Below are positions 15,956 to 24,790 of a DNA stretch of 42,047 bases, one piece after another. Origin of the DNA: Pseudomonadota bacterium (lineage in GTDB: Bacteria > Pseudomonadota > Gammaproteobacteria > Enterobacterales > Enterobacteriaceae). Location: positions 1 through 42,047 of the forward strand of contig JAEYFY010000406.1 of assembly GCA_023454395.1 (NCBI GenBank), in the 5' to 3' direction. Below the pieces are notes generated by a model. That model ran no database searches. It was given only the letters and a program-made list of their open reading frames with translations, and was not told the DNA's origin. Numbering within the stretch: position 1 is the first letter of the stretch; every line of letters begins with the position of its first letter. The position numbers and the translations under genes were made by a program.

Positions 15956-16339
15956 ATGAAGATTATAATTTTATTTTTTGCATCACTAATATTGATGGGT
16001 TGCGGCAACCCGACTCCAAAAGTAACGCCTGATCAGTTACCAGTAGGAACCTCCGGCATTGCGTATAATGCGACAATTAATATATCCGGAGGATATATTA
16101 GCCCCAAAGGTATTTCTGTCAAAATAATACCTCAAGACTCTGGATTGACATGGAGTCCGAAGATTTCATATCTAACATTTCAAGGTAAAACCCAAAAAGA
16201 TGAGGACTTCCATGAGATTAGTATCACTGGAATACCATTATTAAAGGGAATTATTCAGATTAAAATTGATGGATATACTTCTGGCACTATGTACGCAGGC
16301 AAGGAGTTTCATAAAATTTATGAAATAGAAATTGACTAA
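15956..16339 (+). CDS. Small lipoprotein, candidate immunity protein
   Basis: 127 aa from ATG 15956, one base after the effector stop codon. The start has no good Shine-Dalgarno of its own, so reinitiation is likely. The signal peptide MKIIILFFASLILMGC ends in a lipobox with Cys16; the mature part is beta-rich (VGTSGIAYNATINISGGY, WSPKISYLTFQGK), like a small Ig-type domain. Its tight position after the effector and its periplasmic lipoprotein nature make immunity the best guess. There is no recognised family. A looser alternative is a structural lipoprotein of unknown role. Confidence 0.65.
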   Translation: MKIIILFFASLILMGCGNPTPKVTPDQLPVGTSGIAYNATINISGGYISPKGISVKIIPQDSGLTWSPKISYLTFQGKTQKDEDFHEISITGIPLLKGIIQIKIDGYTSGTMYAGKEFHKIYEIEID

Positions 16340-16440
16340 ACTAATAAAATTTACTGAAATTTAAATTAACCTATCGATATGATTAATAAGTGTTTATTGA
16401 TTTATGTCTTTCTCATGTTTGTTTGAAAAAAGAGCTTAAG

Positions 16441-16530
16441 GTGAAAATTATAATTTTTTGTTTCTTTTTTATATCATCTTCGCTTAATCAATCATTATTA
16501 CTTGCAAGTTACGGCCTAAAGTCAATATAA
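16441..16530 (+). pseudogene. Possible remnant of a second lipoprotein/immunity gene
   Basis: A GTG-initiated 29-codon frame begins VKIIIFCFFFISSSLNQS, resembling the signal peptide start MKIIILFF of the lipoprotein just upstream, then stops. It may be a decayed duplicate of the immunity gene. Too short for certainty; its 3' end overlaps the opposing TolA-like gene. Confidence 0.25.
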
Positions 16531-16853
16531 AACGTATTTTTATTGCTGATCTTCTTATTTTCTGGTGGTGAAGGAAACTTCGTTTTTTTAATAATTTCAA
16601 TGCCTATATCACAAAGTGATTTATCATTTTTCGTGTTTCTTTCATCTGGAACAGCTGAAATTAATCTTCCATCATCAGATAATGTCACCTTTATTAAGCA
16701 TTCTTTGCCTTTATAATTCTCTTTTTCGTAGAAACTTGAGCTGATCGATTTTTTTATATGTTCTACAAAGTTTATTACAGAATTATTATCGATAGGCGCT
16801 GCACTTAAATATCCAGAGAGAAGAAAACTGAAAAGAAATATATATTTCTTCAT
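16509..16853 (-). CDS. Secreted stand-alone TolA C-terminal (domain III) protein
   Basis: 114 aa with a clear signal peptide (MKKYIFLFSFLLSGYLSAA). The mature part aligns over its length with E. coli TolA domain III: VEHIKKSISSSFYEKENYKG for IKSAIESKFYDASSYAG, ECLIKVTLSDDGRL, a second Cys (Cys52 and Cys81, as in TolA), KTKFPSPP and a final FYIDFRP like PLDFKP. TolA domains I and II (inner-membrane anchor and long helix) are absent, so it would be free in the periplasm. AAGGA lies 10 nt upstream of the ATG. TolA-III is the docking point of many colicins and filamentous phages; a free copy could act as a decoy, or regulate Tol-Pal. Function is inference. Confidence 0.8.
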   Translation of the reverse strand: MKKYIFLFSFLLSGYLSAAPIDNNSVINFVEHIKKSISSSFYEKENYKGKECLIKVTLSDDGRLISAVPDERNTKNDKSLCDIGIEIIKKTKFPSPPENKKISNKNTFYIDFRP

Positions 16854-16980
16854 GTTAATTGATTTCCTTGTAAGTTATCATGATATTAATATGTGATAAA
16901 TCAGTACTTTTATTATTTTTATTAAGTCGATATTAGGTTTAAAAATTATACCTTATTAATAATCAACTTACAGTGTGACT

Positions 16981-17017
16981 TATAAAAAAACGCTATTAAA
17001 ATTAATTTAATAGCGTT
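16981..17017 (-). terminator. Terminator of the fimbrial operon
   Basis: AACGCTATTAAA / TTTAATAGCGTT, a perfect 12-bp stem at 16989-17017 with a 5-nt loop. On the minus strand it is followed by T7. It lies about 45 bp beyond the adhesin stop codon. Confidence 0.9.
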
Positions 17018-17062
17018 ATTAGTTTGTAGAGTGATCTTTTTATTTAACTTATGCTATTAAAT

Positions 17063-18124
17063 TTAATTAAACTCAAGCACAAAATTTGCTGAGCCATTAA
17101 CTTTACCTGGTTTTATTTCCTCACCATAACGGAAATATTCAGCTTTTAACGGCACACTTGTTGAGCCACTGGTTAAATCGGCCAGTTTAACAAATTGGTT
17201 ATTCACTAAACGTGTATTATTGCTTAATGGCGATGTGACAACGAAGCCAATACCTTCTGCATTATCTCGGCCACCTTCATTATCTGCTTTAATAACCGAT
17301 TCTTGACCTTCATAGCTTGCGGTATTATTTGCCATCAGTTTTATTTTGGCGGAAACATTGCCAGTACAATTAATTTTTAGATGATCTTCAGCGTAGGCTT
17401 GCTCAGTTGGAAAACCCATTTTAGGAAATGCAGATGTTGATATTCTAGGAAGATTCATAACAAGGTTCGTATTTTCAGTGCTACATGATGTTGGCGCACT
17501 AATAATATTAACAGAAAGGCGATAACTAAAACCTACCGCTGTTGTACCACCACCAGAATTAAAGCGATTAATTAACACAGAGCCAATATATTGGGTAGTG
17601 AAACGTTGTGACTTAGGGTTATCTTTTGTGGAATAGACAATAACCGTCGCATCTCTTGAATAAAGTTTACTATCATTAACAGGGATCTCTTGTCCCGGCT
17701 GACTTCTAAAAGAGTGTTGTGTTTTATTGTCAATTAACACATAAGCATAATCATCTAAACCAACAATAGGGGCATTGCGGACAACATAATAAGCAGGTCT
17801 GCCATCAATATCCATATAATAGGTGGGTATAACACCACTGGCTTCACTATATGTCGCATATGCATAAACTTCAGCGCCATCAGGACAATCTGCAACAGAA
17901 ACGTCAGAGCCATCTCTTACAAAGGTAAAACGGCCTATTTCTTGGTTTTTTTTAATTGAACCTGTTAATTCAATCGTACCTGCTTTTGCATCCATAGTGC
18001 CGTGCTTAATACCGCCATTATTAACACAGTTTGGCGCAGCATAGCTATAAAATGGAGTAGAAGATAAACCAAGTATAAAAGTAAGAAATAATAAATTATT
18101 GGTTTTCTTTTTGCAGTTGGTCAT
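17063..18124 (-). CDS. Two-domain fimbrial tip adhesin
   Basis: 353 aa with signal peptide ending near FYSYAA. The N-terminal domain (about 30-215) has paired cysteines and should be the receptor-binding lectin domain. The C-terminal pilin domain (from about SCSTENTNLVMNLPRIST) carries the usual Cys pair, an incomplete Ig fold and the beta-zipper ending GSANFVLEFN used for donor-strand complementation. Size, position last in the operon and the two-domain layout fit a FimH/MrpH-class tip adhesin. The receptor is unknown. It begins 9 bp after the usher stop. Confidence 0.8.
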   Translation of the reverse strand: MTNCKKKTNNLLFLTFILGLSSTPFYSYAAPNCVNNGGIKHGTMDAKAGTIELTGSIKKNQEIGRFTFVRDGSDVSVADCPDGAEVYAYATYSEASGVIPTYYMDIDGRPAYYVVRNAPIVGLDDYAYVLIDNKTQHSFRSQPGQEIPVNDSKLYSRDATVIVYSTKDNPKSQRFTTQYIGSVLINRFNSGGGTTAVGFSYRLSVNIISAPTSCSTENTNLVMNLPRISTSAFPKMGFPTEQAYAEDHLKINCTGNVSAKIKLMANNTASYEGQESVIKADNEGGRDNAEGIGFVVTSPLSNNTRLVNNQFVKLADLTSGSTSVPLKAEYFRYGEEIKPGKVNGSANFVLEFN

Positions 18125-18133
18125 TTTATTTCC

Positions 18134-20641
18134 TTATTTACACTCAGCAGTTAAAATATATAACCCATTGGTTGGTGATTCATTCTTCGCATTGTAGTTG
18201 GCATGGCAGTTATAGGTTTTACCATCAGCTTTCCAAGAAACTTGAATATCACCTTGTGGTTTATCTGCAACAAAATAAAGCTGATTAAAGTTGGCTACTA
18301 ATTGCTTTTCTGTTTGTCCCAGATCTGCTTGAGCACCCATTGGAATAACACGTTTATCAGGTGTTTCTAATGTGAGTAAGAATTTAAATCCTTTTTTAGC
18401 ATCAAAGTCAGCAAGGATTAATGCGCCTTTAGTCGGAATAATATTACTCATTATGTTATTAGAAATCTCAGTATCTGCTGGGATAGATTTAGTATCAATG
18501 CTAATACTGTTTTTCTGATATGCAGACATACCCGAAATAACCGCTAAACCACTACCATTTGTTTTCACAGATTGGCCGTTAATCACTTCAACGCCAGCAG
18601 TATCTTTCGTCAGAATTAAAGCGTTTGTTTGTTGTAACGATGGTGTAAGTACAGCACCATATTGTGTCGCAACAAAAGCGCCACTAATTCCGTAGTTAAG
18701 ATTTTGTCTATCTTTTGAGTATGAATAACCCGCATTTACAATAGCACTTGACGTTTTATAAGAACCATTTAATCCGCCGCTATAGTTAACGCCTTTATTG
18801 CCATAACCTTGATAAACATCCCAGCTTGCTTGATTTCTTTCGCCATAAGTTCCACTTAAACGTGCAGTATGCAAGGTTTGGTCATTATTATTGGTTGAGA
18901 CAGCATAGTTTGCCCATACATAGTTTTCATTCCACGTTAATGGGATACTAATATTCATACTTAGATCATAAGTGTTTTTATCGTTATTATCGAATCGATT
19001 ACCATCATAATAAGTATAATAAATGCTGTAGTTAATTTTATTTATTGAGCTATTAAAACCAATGTTATAAGAGCTAATGTTTTTGCCGTCAGCATATTTA
19101 TAAATAATAGAGTTTAAGTTTATTGATGAGTTATTTGAAAATAAAGGTTGGCTAATTGACATCGTATATTCATTTTTTAGCCCATCATTTGTTTGATACT
19201 CTTTATCTTTGTACTCCATTGCATCATTGAAGTTAAGAAAATTAGCATCAAAATGGCGATAACCCACTACAGAAACGTTGGTATTAGTTAATTCAATATT
19301 TTTCGAATAATTAACTCTAAAGGCATTACCATTTAAAGATTCATCATGATTAACCGTTGATTTGGCATAGAGCCAATCGGCGGTAATTGCACCATAACTA
19401 CCAAAGTTAATTCCACTACCTAAACCAAAAGACTGGTATTTTTCAGCAACCAATAAGCCGCTATAAAGTGTGACGTAATCCGTTAAACCGTAAAAAGCTT
19501 CAGTTTGGGCTAAATAAGTGCCATCACCACTATTGTGGCTGTCGTATTTACCTGTTGAAAAGCTATATTTTATTTCGCCTTTTCGTTCTAGACTGGCAAT
19601 AGAAGAAAAAGGCACAATGAAATTCTTTTCGGAGCCATCAGATCCTTTGACATTAATATATAAATTTCCTCCGCTACTCATTGGGGAGTAATCAATAATA
19701 TTAAAAGGTCCTGCGGGCACGCTCTTTTTATAAATAATTTGCCCATTTTGCGTAATAGTCACGATGGATTCTGAATTAGCGATGCCAACTACACCTGGGG
19801 CGTAGGTTCTATTTTGGTAAGGCGTCATTAGGCGGTCTGTCATTAACTTCAACCCACGATATTTAACAGAGTCAAATAACTGAGATGAACTGTAAAGATC
19901 ACCAACCTGTAATTCACTTTTTAACGCATAAATGTCTCTAGAAAGAACGTTACTTAATGTATTCCATCTATTTTCACCATTCTCATTTCTTGCCCATGTC
20001 GAATAATTATAAAAACGCCATGCACCAACGTTAACTTGGCTTTGAATATTGCCATAATAGCTATCGTTTGTTTCACCGTTACTGCGACGATTAAATGATG
20101 AAAATGAATAGTTAACTAAAGCTGCAGGAATACCTGAATTCCAATTATTAACTTCGTTAAGTTGGAGCCTATTTTCGTTAATATATTTTTGCGGTATTGT
20201 CAGAATATAATGACTTCTGTTTAAATCAAGTACGCCAACGGTGTGCTCAATAAGACTAATGTTAATAAATTTGTCGTCTTTATTAATTAATTCACTCGGA
20301 ATATCAACACCCGCCTGATACCATTCATCATCCGTTAATAATGGAACTAAGACTTTTTTATTATCAGCATCATCCATTAATGCGAATTCTACTTCACGAT
20401 TGAAAATACGATTTTTATTAATAAAGAAATCAACGTAATAGTGACCAGGCGCGATAGATGATTCTCTAAATACACTGAGATCTTCATTGGTAACTTGTTG
20501 TGAACTACCTTCAATATTCAATAGATTAGGTGGATAATAATCATCTGCTGAAGTATTGAAGGAGGTAAATAAACCTCCTACTATCAATAAATAGAGTGAG
20601 GATTTATTAAAATAATTATCCATTCCTTTTTCCATTTTCAT
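18134..20641 (-). CDS. Outer-membrane fimbrial usher
   Basis: 835 aa, full usher length. It assembles chaperone-bound subunits and threads the fibre through the outer membrane. A signal sequence precedes a PapC_N-type domain (HYYVDFFINKNRIF, EVEFALMDD, LRLNEVNNW-like). Then come the barrel with plug (VPAGPFNIIDYSPMSSGGNL, TQTEAFYGLTDYVTLYSG) and a PapC_C-type end (GAQADLGQTEKQLVANFNQLY, PQGDIQVSW). I keep the first ATG (AAGAGA 11 nt upstream); a second in-frame ATG six codons later also exists. It follows the chaperone after 19 bp. Tyr/Asn-rich with AT-rich codons, like its neighbours. Confidence 0.93.
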   Translation of the reverse strand: MKMEKGMDNYFNKSSLYLLIVGGLFTSFNTSADDYYPPNLLNIEGSSQQVTNEDLSVFRESSIAPGHYYVDFFINKNRIFNREVEFALMDDADNKKVLVPLLTDDEWYQAGVDIPSELINKDDKFINISLIEHTVGVLDLNRSHYILTIPQKYINENRLQLNEVNNWNSGIPAALVNYSFSSFNRRSNGETNDSYYGNIQSQVNVGAWRFYNYSTWARNENGENRWNTLSNVLSRDIYALKSELQVGDLYSSSQLFDSVKYRGLKLMTDRLMTPYQNRTYAPGVVGIANSESIVTITQNGQIIYKKSVPAGPFNIIDYSPMSSGGNLYINVKGSDGSEKNFIVPFSSIASLERKGEIKYSFSTGKYDSHNSGDGTYLAQTEAFYGLTDYVTLYSGLLVAEKYQSFGLGSGINFGSYGAITADWLYAKSTVNHDESLNGNAFRVNYSKNIELTNTNVSVVGYRHFDANFLNFNDAMEYKDKEYQTNDGLKNEYTMSISQPLFSNNSSINLNSIIYKYADGKNISSYNIGFNSSINKINYSIYYTYYDGNRFDNNDKNTYDLSMNISIPLTWNENYVWANYAVSTNNNDQTLHTARLSGTYGERNQASWDVYQGYGNKGVNYSGGLNGSYKTSSAIVNAGYSYSKDRQNLNYGISGAFVATQYGAVLTPSLQQTNALILTKDTAGVEVINGQSVKTNGSGLAVISGMSAYQKNSISIDTKSIPADTEISNNIMSNIIPTKGALILADFDAKKGFKFLLTLETPDKRVIPMGAQADLGQTEKQLVANFNQLYFVADKPQGDIQVSWKADGKTYNCHANYNAKNESPTNGLYILTAECK

Positions 20642-20660
20642 ATTAAATTAAATCTCTTAG

Positions 20661-21341
20661 TTATAATTTAAAATCTACTGGAACACCTTTTCCAAAATCA
20701 TCAATATAAAGAAGTTGGATTTTACTTTGACTAGTCGGTATTTTATTTGTTTTTATTATGGTTTCGGATTTTGGTGGTAAATAACCAGGGTTCTCTTCTA
20801 TTTCATGATTGTTAATAGATAATTTTCCAATATTCACAAATAAAGGAGAGTTATTAACAACGGCTAAATTTCCATTTTTAATTGACCATTTAAGCGATTT
20901 TATTTCTTCTTCAATATTAATATTGCTAAGAGATTGCGGGCGATAAATTAATTTTATTTTGTTAGTCATGGAATAACGTAAAACATTTTCTAAATCTTCA
21001 TTGCTTGGCGCGACAAATTTTACGTTAATCCAATACATTGACTCAACATCATTAGGTAATGTTGTATTTTTAGTGACTTGTAGCGTATTTTTTTGCTGTG
21101 CAACAAGTTTTAATAATGGAGGGGTGATCACAAAGTTTTGTGTGACCTTGCCATTAAGATCTTCAATCCAAGATTGTAATAAATAGTTGGTGTCTTTATC
21201 GGTATTAAATGCAACAAAGCCCTCGTTATTACTCTGTTCATTATAAATAACACGGGTAGTTTCTAAGCCAAAACCAGCAAAGCTTGATGATACAGTGCTA
21301 AATATGAGTCCTAACCCTAAAAGTATTTTTTTAAAAGACAT
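20661..21341 (-). CDS. Periplasmic fimbrial chaperone
   Basis: 226 aa, PapD family. The signal peptide ends near SSSFA. The mature protein starts GFGLETTRVIYNEQ, with the conserved TRVIY motif, then ITPPLLKLVAQQKNTLQV, WINVKFVAPS and LIYRP, and a second Ig domain (NNSPLFVNIGKL, YLPPKSETIIK). It donates its G1 strand to pilin subunits and delivers them to the usher. It lies between the pilin and usher genes in standard order. Confidence 0.93.
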   Translation of the reverse strand: MSFKKILLGLGLIFSTVSSSFAGFGLETTRVIYNEQSNNEGFVAFNTDKDTNYLLQSWIEDLNGKVTQNFVITPPLLKLVAQQKNTLQVTKNTTLPNDVESMYWINVKFVAPSNEDLENVLRYSMTNKIKLIYRPQSLSNINIEEEIKSLKWSIKNGNLAVVNNSPLFVNIGKLSINNHEIEENPGYLPPKSETIIKTNKIPTSQSKIQLLYIDDFGKGVPVDFKL

Positions 21342-21398
21342 AACGATGACAACCTTTATTTAAAGACGCAGGTTAAATCATTAACCTGCGCTTAATTA

Positions 21399-21977
21399 TT
21401 ATTGATAAGTGATAGTGTAATTCAGTGTTGCATCAGCTTGACCTGCAGTAACAGTGCTTGCGGTACTAATATATTTAGCAACAAATTCAGCCGTCCAAGA
21501 AGAGTCAGCACCTGTTACATCAATAGTTTCAGATTTACTTCCATTAATCACCAATGGTGTAGATGGATTTTTAACGTTATAAATACGGATACCTACGTTT
21601 TGAGCTGTTTTAGAATCCGTTGGATTATCTAATGCTAAAGTTTGGTCTGAGCTGCTATCTGCTTTACCATCTAATTTAAGCGTCACTTTCCCTACTGGTG
21701 GACAGTTTTCTAAAGTAATTTCAATTTTACCATTACCATTTTCACCACCCACTTCCGAATCTTTTCCATTAAATGCGCTGGTAGGATAACGACCCATTAA
21801 TATATTCGCATTAGGTGAATTAGTGTCGTTAATATCGATAATGCAAGAAGAAGAATAGATTAATCCTTTAAAGGATAAAGTACCTGTCTGCGTTTCAGCT
21901 GCTAATACACCCGTACTTGCCGTTATTGCAGAAACAAGTAAAGCGATAGGAAGAAATTTTTTTGTCGAAATAGTCAT
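21399..21977 (-). CDS. Major fimbrial subunit (type 1 pilin family)
   Basis: 192 aa. Signal peptide cleaved after TGVLA. The mature protein starts AETQTGTLSFKGLIYSSSC; Cys45 pairs with a second Cys in ITLENCPPVGK, and the C terminus ends ATLNYTITYQ with the penultimate Tyr typical of chaperone-recognised pilins. GAGG lies upstream of the ATG. It is the first gene of the operon, with 57 bp to the chaperone, as expected for the most abundant product. The fimbrial type cannot be named safely. Confidence 0.92.
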   Translation of the reverse strand: MTISTKKFLPIALLVSAITASTGVLAAETQTGTLSFKGLIYSSSCIIDINDTNSPNANILMGRYPTSAFNGKDSEVGGENGNGKIEITLENCPPVGKVTLKLDGKADSSSDQTLALDNPTDSKTAQNVGIRIYNVKNPSTPLVINGSKSETIDVTGADSSWTAEFVAKYISTASTVTAGQADATLNYTITYQ

Positions 21978-22623
21978 TTTATGACCTCTATAGATTTATA
22001 TAAATAGTAGTTGTTTTCTCAATGAAAACAGATTAAATGCTATTTAATTTAGAGATTAACTTACTATTACCAATTATAAATTTAGTAAAAGCATTGAAAT
22101 ATACAAGTGCTTTAAACAGATAAATTAAATAACAAGATATAATCTTTTATAAAATAGCTTGTTAGTATTAATTAATTAGATAAAGGTCATATTTAGATGA
22201 AATTATCATTTTTTAAATAATACTGATTACGTTATTACGTTCTAATTGGTTTTGACTGGGAAGCAGTTTAATGGCTTTATTTAATGATGTCTTGTGGACA
22301 ATGTTACAAAATTTTCTTATGAAAAATAAAATAATCGTTAACATTACAATGAAATTAGAAATAAAAATTCAATATTTTCATTTGGTTGTCTTAATGTGCA
22401 ATTAAAGTACCACTATAAAATAGTTTAAGTTTATTTAATTGATAATATATTTAGTTACAAATATAGAGTAATTTTACATAGTAAAATGACAAAAGTTTAA
22501 ATAATTGGGTATATATTGGGTATATAGAGAAAATTGTCATACATATATAAGTAAAAATCCATAAAATAAATAGTCTAAAAATGATTACTCGTGTTAGTAG
22601 AATAAAGACAGATAATTATCGAA
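21978..22623. other. Long AT-rich fimbrial regulatory region
   Basis: 646 bp with no credible gene. It must hold the fimbrial promoter. An 11-bp tandem duplication of TTGGGTATATA lies at 22505-22526. I searched by eye for an inverted-repeat pair that could form an invertible promoter element and found none, and there is no recombinase gene nearby. The 3' end of the sigma-54 regulator gene faces this region. Confidence 0.5.
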
Positions 22624-24426
22624 TTATAACTTGTTCATTCTTCTGTATAGCGTAGCAATACTTATTCCTAATATTTCCGCGGCTTTTTTCTTTCCATCAA
22701 GAGTATGCCCTGTTTTCTCTAATATTTGCATGATGGTTTGATGTTCTAAACGGTGTCTTTTTATTTTTAAATTATGTTTCTCTTTATTTAATTGGGATGG
22801 GTTATCATTATTTTTTTTATTCTCTTTTATTGGCTCTAATAAATATTCATTTTTATTATTTATCGTTCCTGTTTTTTCTAACAAATATGGTGGCAGATGG
22901 CTTAAGTTTAAATCAATAGTATCGCCTTGCATAACATACATATATTCAATCACATTGCGTAGCTCTCTGATATTGCCGGGCCAATCATAGGAATATAAGT
23001 AGTTAATAACAACGTTGGGGATTTTTGTAGCCGGTCGTTGATAGGTTGACGCCAGATCATCAGCAAAGAATTGTGCAAGTTCTGCAATATCTTCTCGATG
23101 ATCACGTAATGCAGGCGTATGGATTGGAACGACATTCAGGCGATAAAACAGATCTTCACGAAATTGCCCTTTATTGACCATTTCACGCAGATCTTTGTTG
23201 GTAGCGGCAATGATCCTTACATCAATATTGATCATATTATTAGAGCCAACACGAGTGATGCTTTTTTCTTGAAGCACTCGTAAAAGTTTGGCTTGTAGAT
23301 GTAAAGGCATATCCCCAATTTCATCTAGGAATAGGCTTCCACCATGCGCTAATTCAAATTTACCAATACGCCCTTTAGGATCAGCGCCACTAAATGCACC
23401 GCGGACATAACCAAAAAGCTCACTTTCTAGCAGTTGTTCTGGGATAGCTGCGCAGTTAATGGTAATAAAAGGCTGTTTTGTGCGTAGGCTTTGTTGGTGA
23501 ATAGTGTAAGCAACCACTTCTTTACCTGAACCGCTTTCTCCTGTGATAAGTACACTGGCGTGGCTAACAGCCACTTTGCTTAACATGCTTTTTAATTGGA
23601 TCATATTTTGCGAGTTGCCAATTAAAGGCGAGTGAGGATTTTCATCAACAGATAAGGTATTTACTTGCATTATATAATCGCGGGCATCATGGAAAATAAC
23701 CATGGTGAGTTGGTCATTATCCATAGACGAAAAGGTGATTTTTTTACACAGAACATGATAGCGCTGTTGATTTAATATTAGCCACGCTTCTTCATCACCA
23801 TAAAGAATATCACCAGTCATATCGATATCAAGAGACTGCCCAATTAATTCACAATCAAAAAAACGTAGAGCAGAAAGATTAGCATGCCAAATTTTGCCTA
23901 AGCTATCAATAGCGATAACACCTCTATCCATCACATCAATTAAGTTTCGAAAAGTACCAAACCGCTCTTGCTCTCTAAGCCTTTCAAGACATTCAAAAAC
24001 ACGACTTGAAATCATCTCTGAAAATTGTTCGATAAAAGTGATAAAGGCTTGTTTTTGTTTCATCAAAAACATTTTCTGTTCTCGGTTAGAACAGATAATA
24101 CCAATTACACCAATAACTTGGTTATTGAGAAAAATTGGTGCATTAAGATCAAGCTCTTCGGTGCAAGTTAAGCGATTTTGACATAGCTGGCAGAGCGCGT
24201 TTTCTTTTGGATCTTCAATCAGAATAGTTTGCTGGACTTGCAGTACATGGCGATAAATATATCCATTACTAGAGACATCTTGATTGAGCATATAGCGATA
24301 ACGACCTGTACCTGCAATACGAATTAAGTTGTTATCAATAATTTCAACATCAGTACCAGTGATACCCGCAATGGCATCGGTGTATTTGCTGATTTCATCT
24401 TGTAGGGTACTTAGTAATGAGTGCAT
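22624..24426 (-). CDS. Sigma-54-dependent transcriptional activator (YgeV-like)
   Basis: 600 aa from ATG 24426, with AAGGTGAG six nt upstream. The N-terminal sensory part includes a cysteine cluster [10 protein letters not shown] (Cys79, 82, 88) and a GAF-like region, then a PAS-like segment (about 155-260). The central AAA+ domain has Walker A GESGSGKE (296-303), the sigma-54 contact loop as GAFSGA (343-348, for GAFTGA) and Walker [10 protein letters not shown]. The C terminus is a Fis-type helix-turn-helix ([19 protein letters not shown]). It is divergent from a diaminopropionate lyase operon with a -24/-12 promoter, so that operon is its likely target. E. coli ygeV sits in a comparable position near ygeX/ygeY by recall. 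Confidence 0.9.
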   Translation of the reverse strand: MHSLLSTLQDEISKYTDAIAGITGTDVEIIDNNLIRIAGTGRYRYMLNQDVSSNGYIYRHVLQVQQTILIEDPKENALCQLCQNRLTCTEELDLNAPIFLNNQVIGVIGIICSNREQKMFLMKQKQAFITFIEQFSEMISSRVFECLERLREQERFGTFRNLIDVMDRGVIAIDSLGKIWHANLSALRFFDCELIGQSLDIDMTGDILYGDEEAWLILNQQRYHVLCKKITFSSMDNDQLTMVIFHDARDYIMQVNTLSVDENPHSPLIGNSQNMIQLKSMLSKVAVSHASVLITGESGSGKEVVAYTIHQQSLRTKQPFITINCAAIPEQLLESELFGYVRGAFSGADPKGRIGKFELAHGGSLFLDEIGDMPLHLQAKLLRVLQEKSITRVGSNNMINIDVRIIAATNKDLREMVNKGQFREDLFYRLNVVPIHTPALRDHREDIAELAQFFADDLASTYQRPATKIPNVVINYLYSYDWPGNIRELRNVIEYMYVMQGDTIDLNLSHLPPYLLEKTGTINNKNEYLLEPIKENKKNNDNPSQLNKEKHNLKIKRHRLEHQTIMQILEKTGHTLDGKKKAAEILGISIATLYRRMNKL

Positions 24427-24443
24427 CACATTCTCACCTTAAA

Positions 24444-24568
24444 ATTATCAATATTGATAATAAATTATCACCATCTGTTTGGTGTGTTTAATTTAATTAT
24501 TATTTATTAGTTAGTTATGTTGTTTTTGTATAAAGCTCACACAGTTTCTTATTATTGATAATTTATCA
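24444..24568. promoter_or_regulatory. Palindromic activator sites between regulator and dpaL operon
   Basis: Three related dyads: ATTATCAATATTGATAAT, a perfect 18-mer (24444-24461); TGATAAT-AA-ATTATCA overlapping it (24455-24470); and TGATAA-T-TTATCA (24556-24568). They lie about 150-275 bp upstream of the predicted sigma-54 start site, a suitable distance for enhancer binding by the divergent regulator. The first pair is also next to the regulator start and could mediate autoregulation. Confidence 0.6.
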
Positions 24569-24691
24569 CCTAAATAAAACCGCCTAGATCACAGCTTTTC
24601 TGCATTATTAATTTCATCTCTTAATCGTTAAAACAATAAATATATTTTAAATCAAATGGTTATGTTTTTATTAAATGCTTTTTGAATGAGT

Positions 24692-24706
24692 TGGCATACA
24701 TATTGC
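24692..24706 (+). promoter_or_regulatory. Sigma-54 (-24/-12) promoter of the dpaL operon
   Basis: TGGCAT-ACATAT-TGC: the GG at 24693-24694 and the GC at 24705-24706 have exactly 10 nt between them, matching the TGGCAC-N5-TTGC consensus closely. The start site would be near 24718, about 70 nt before the dpaL ATG. Confidence 0.85.
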
Positions 24707-24790
24707 GATATAGGGGATAACCCTATGTATTCCGATTAATCGCGATATTGGGTTATCGCGAATTTTAAAGTGTGATTAAGAGGTAATTCC

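Noticed and set aside
14218..16853. A full type VI secretion cluster
   Set aside because: Only the PAAR tip, a candidate effector and immunity protein are present; no tss structural genes, Hcp or VgrG were seen.
13000..17000. A right-hand attachment site (repeat of the tRNA-Leu 3' end)
   Set aside because: I scanned by eye for the tRNA 3' sequence TTCGAGTCCGGCCTTCGGCA downstream and saw no convincing copy; the right junction is either outside the window or lost.
21978..22623. Invertible fimbrial promoter element
   Set aside because: No matching inverted-repeat pair was found flanking the promoter region and no invertase-type recombinase gene is present.
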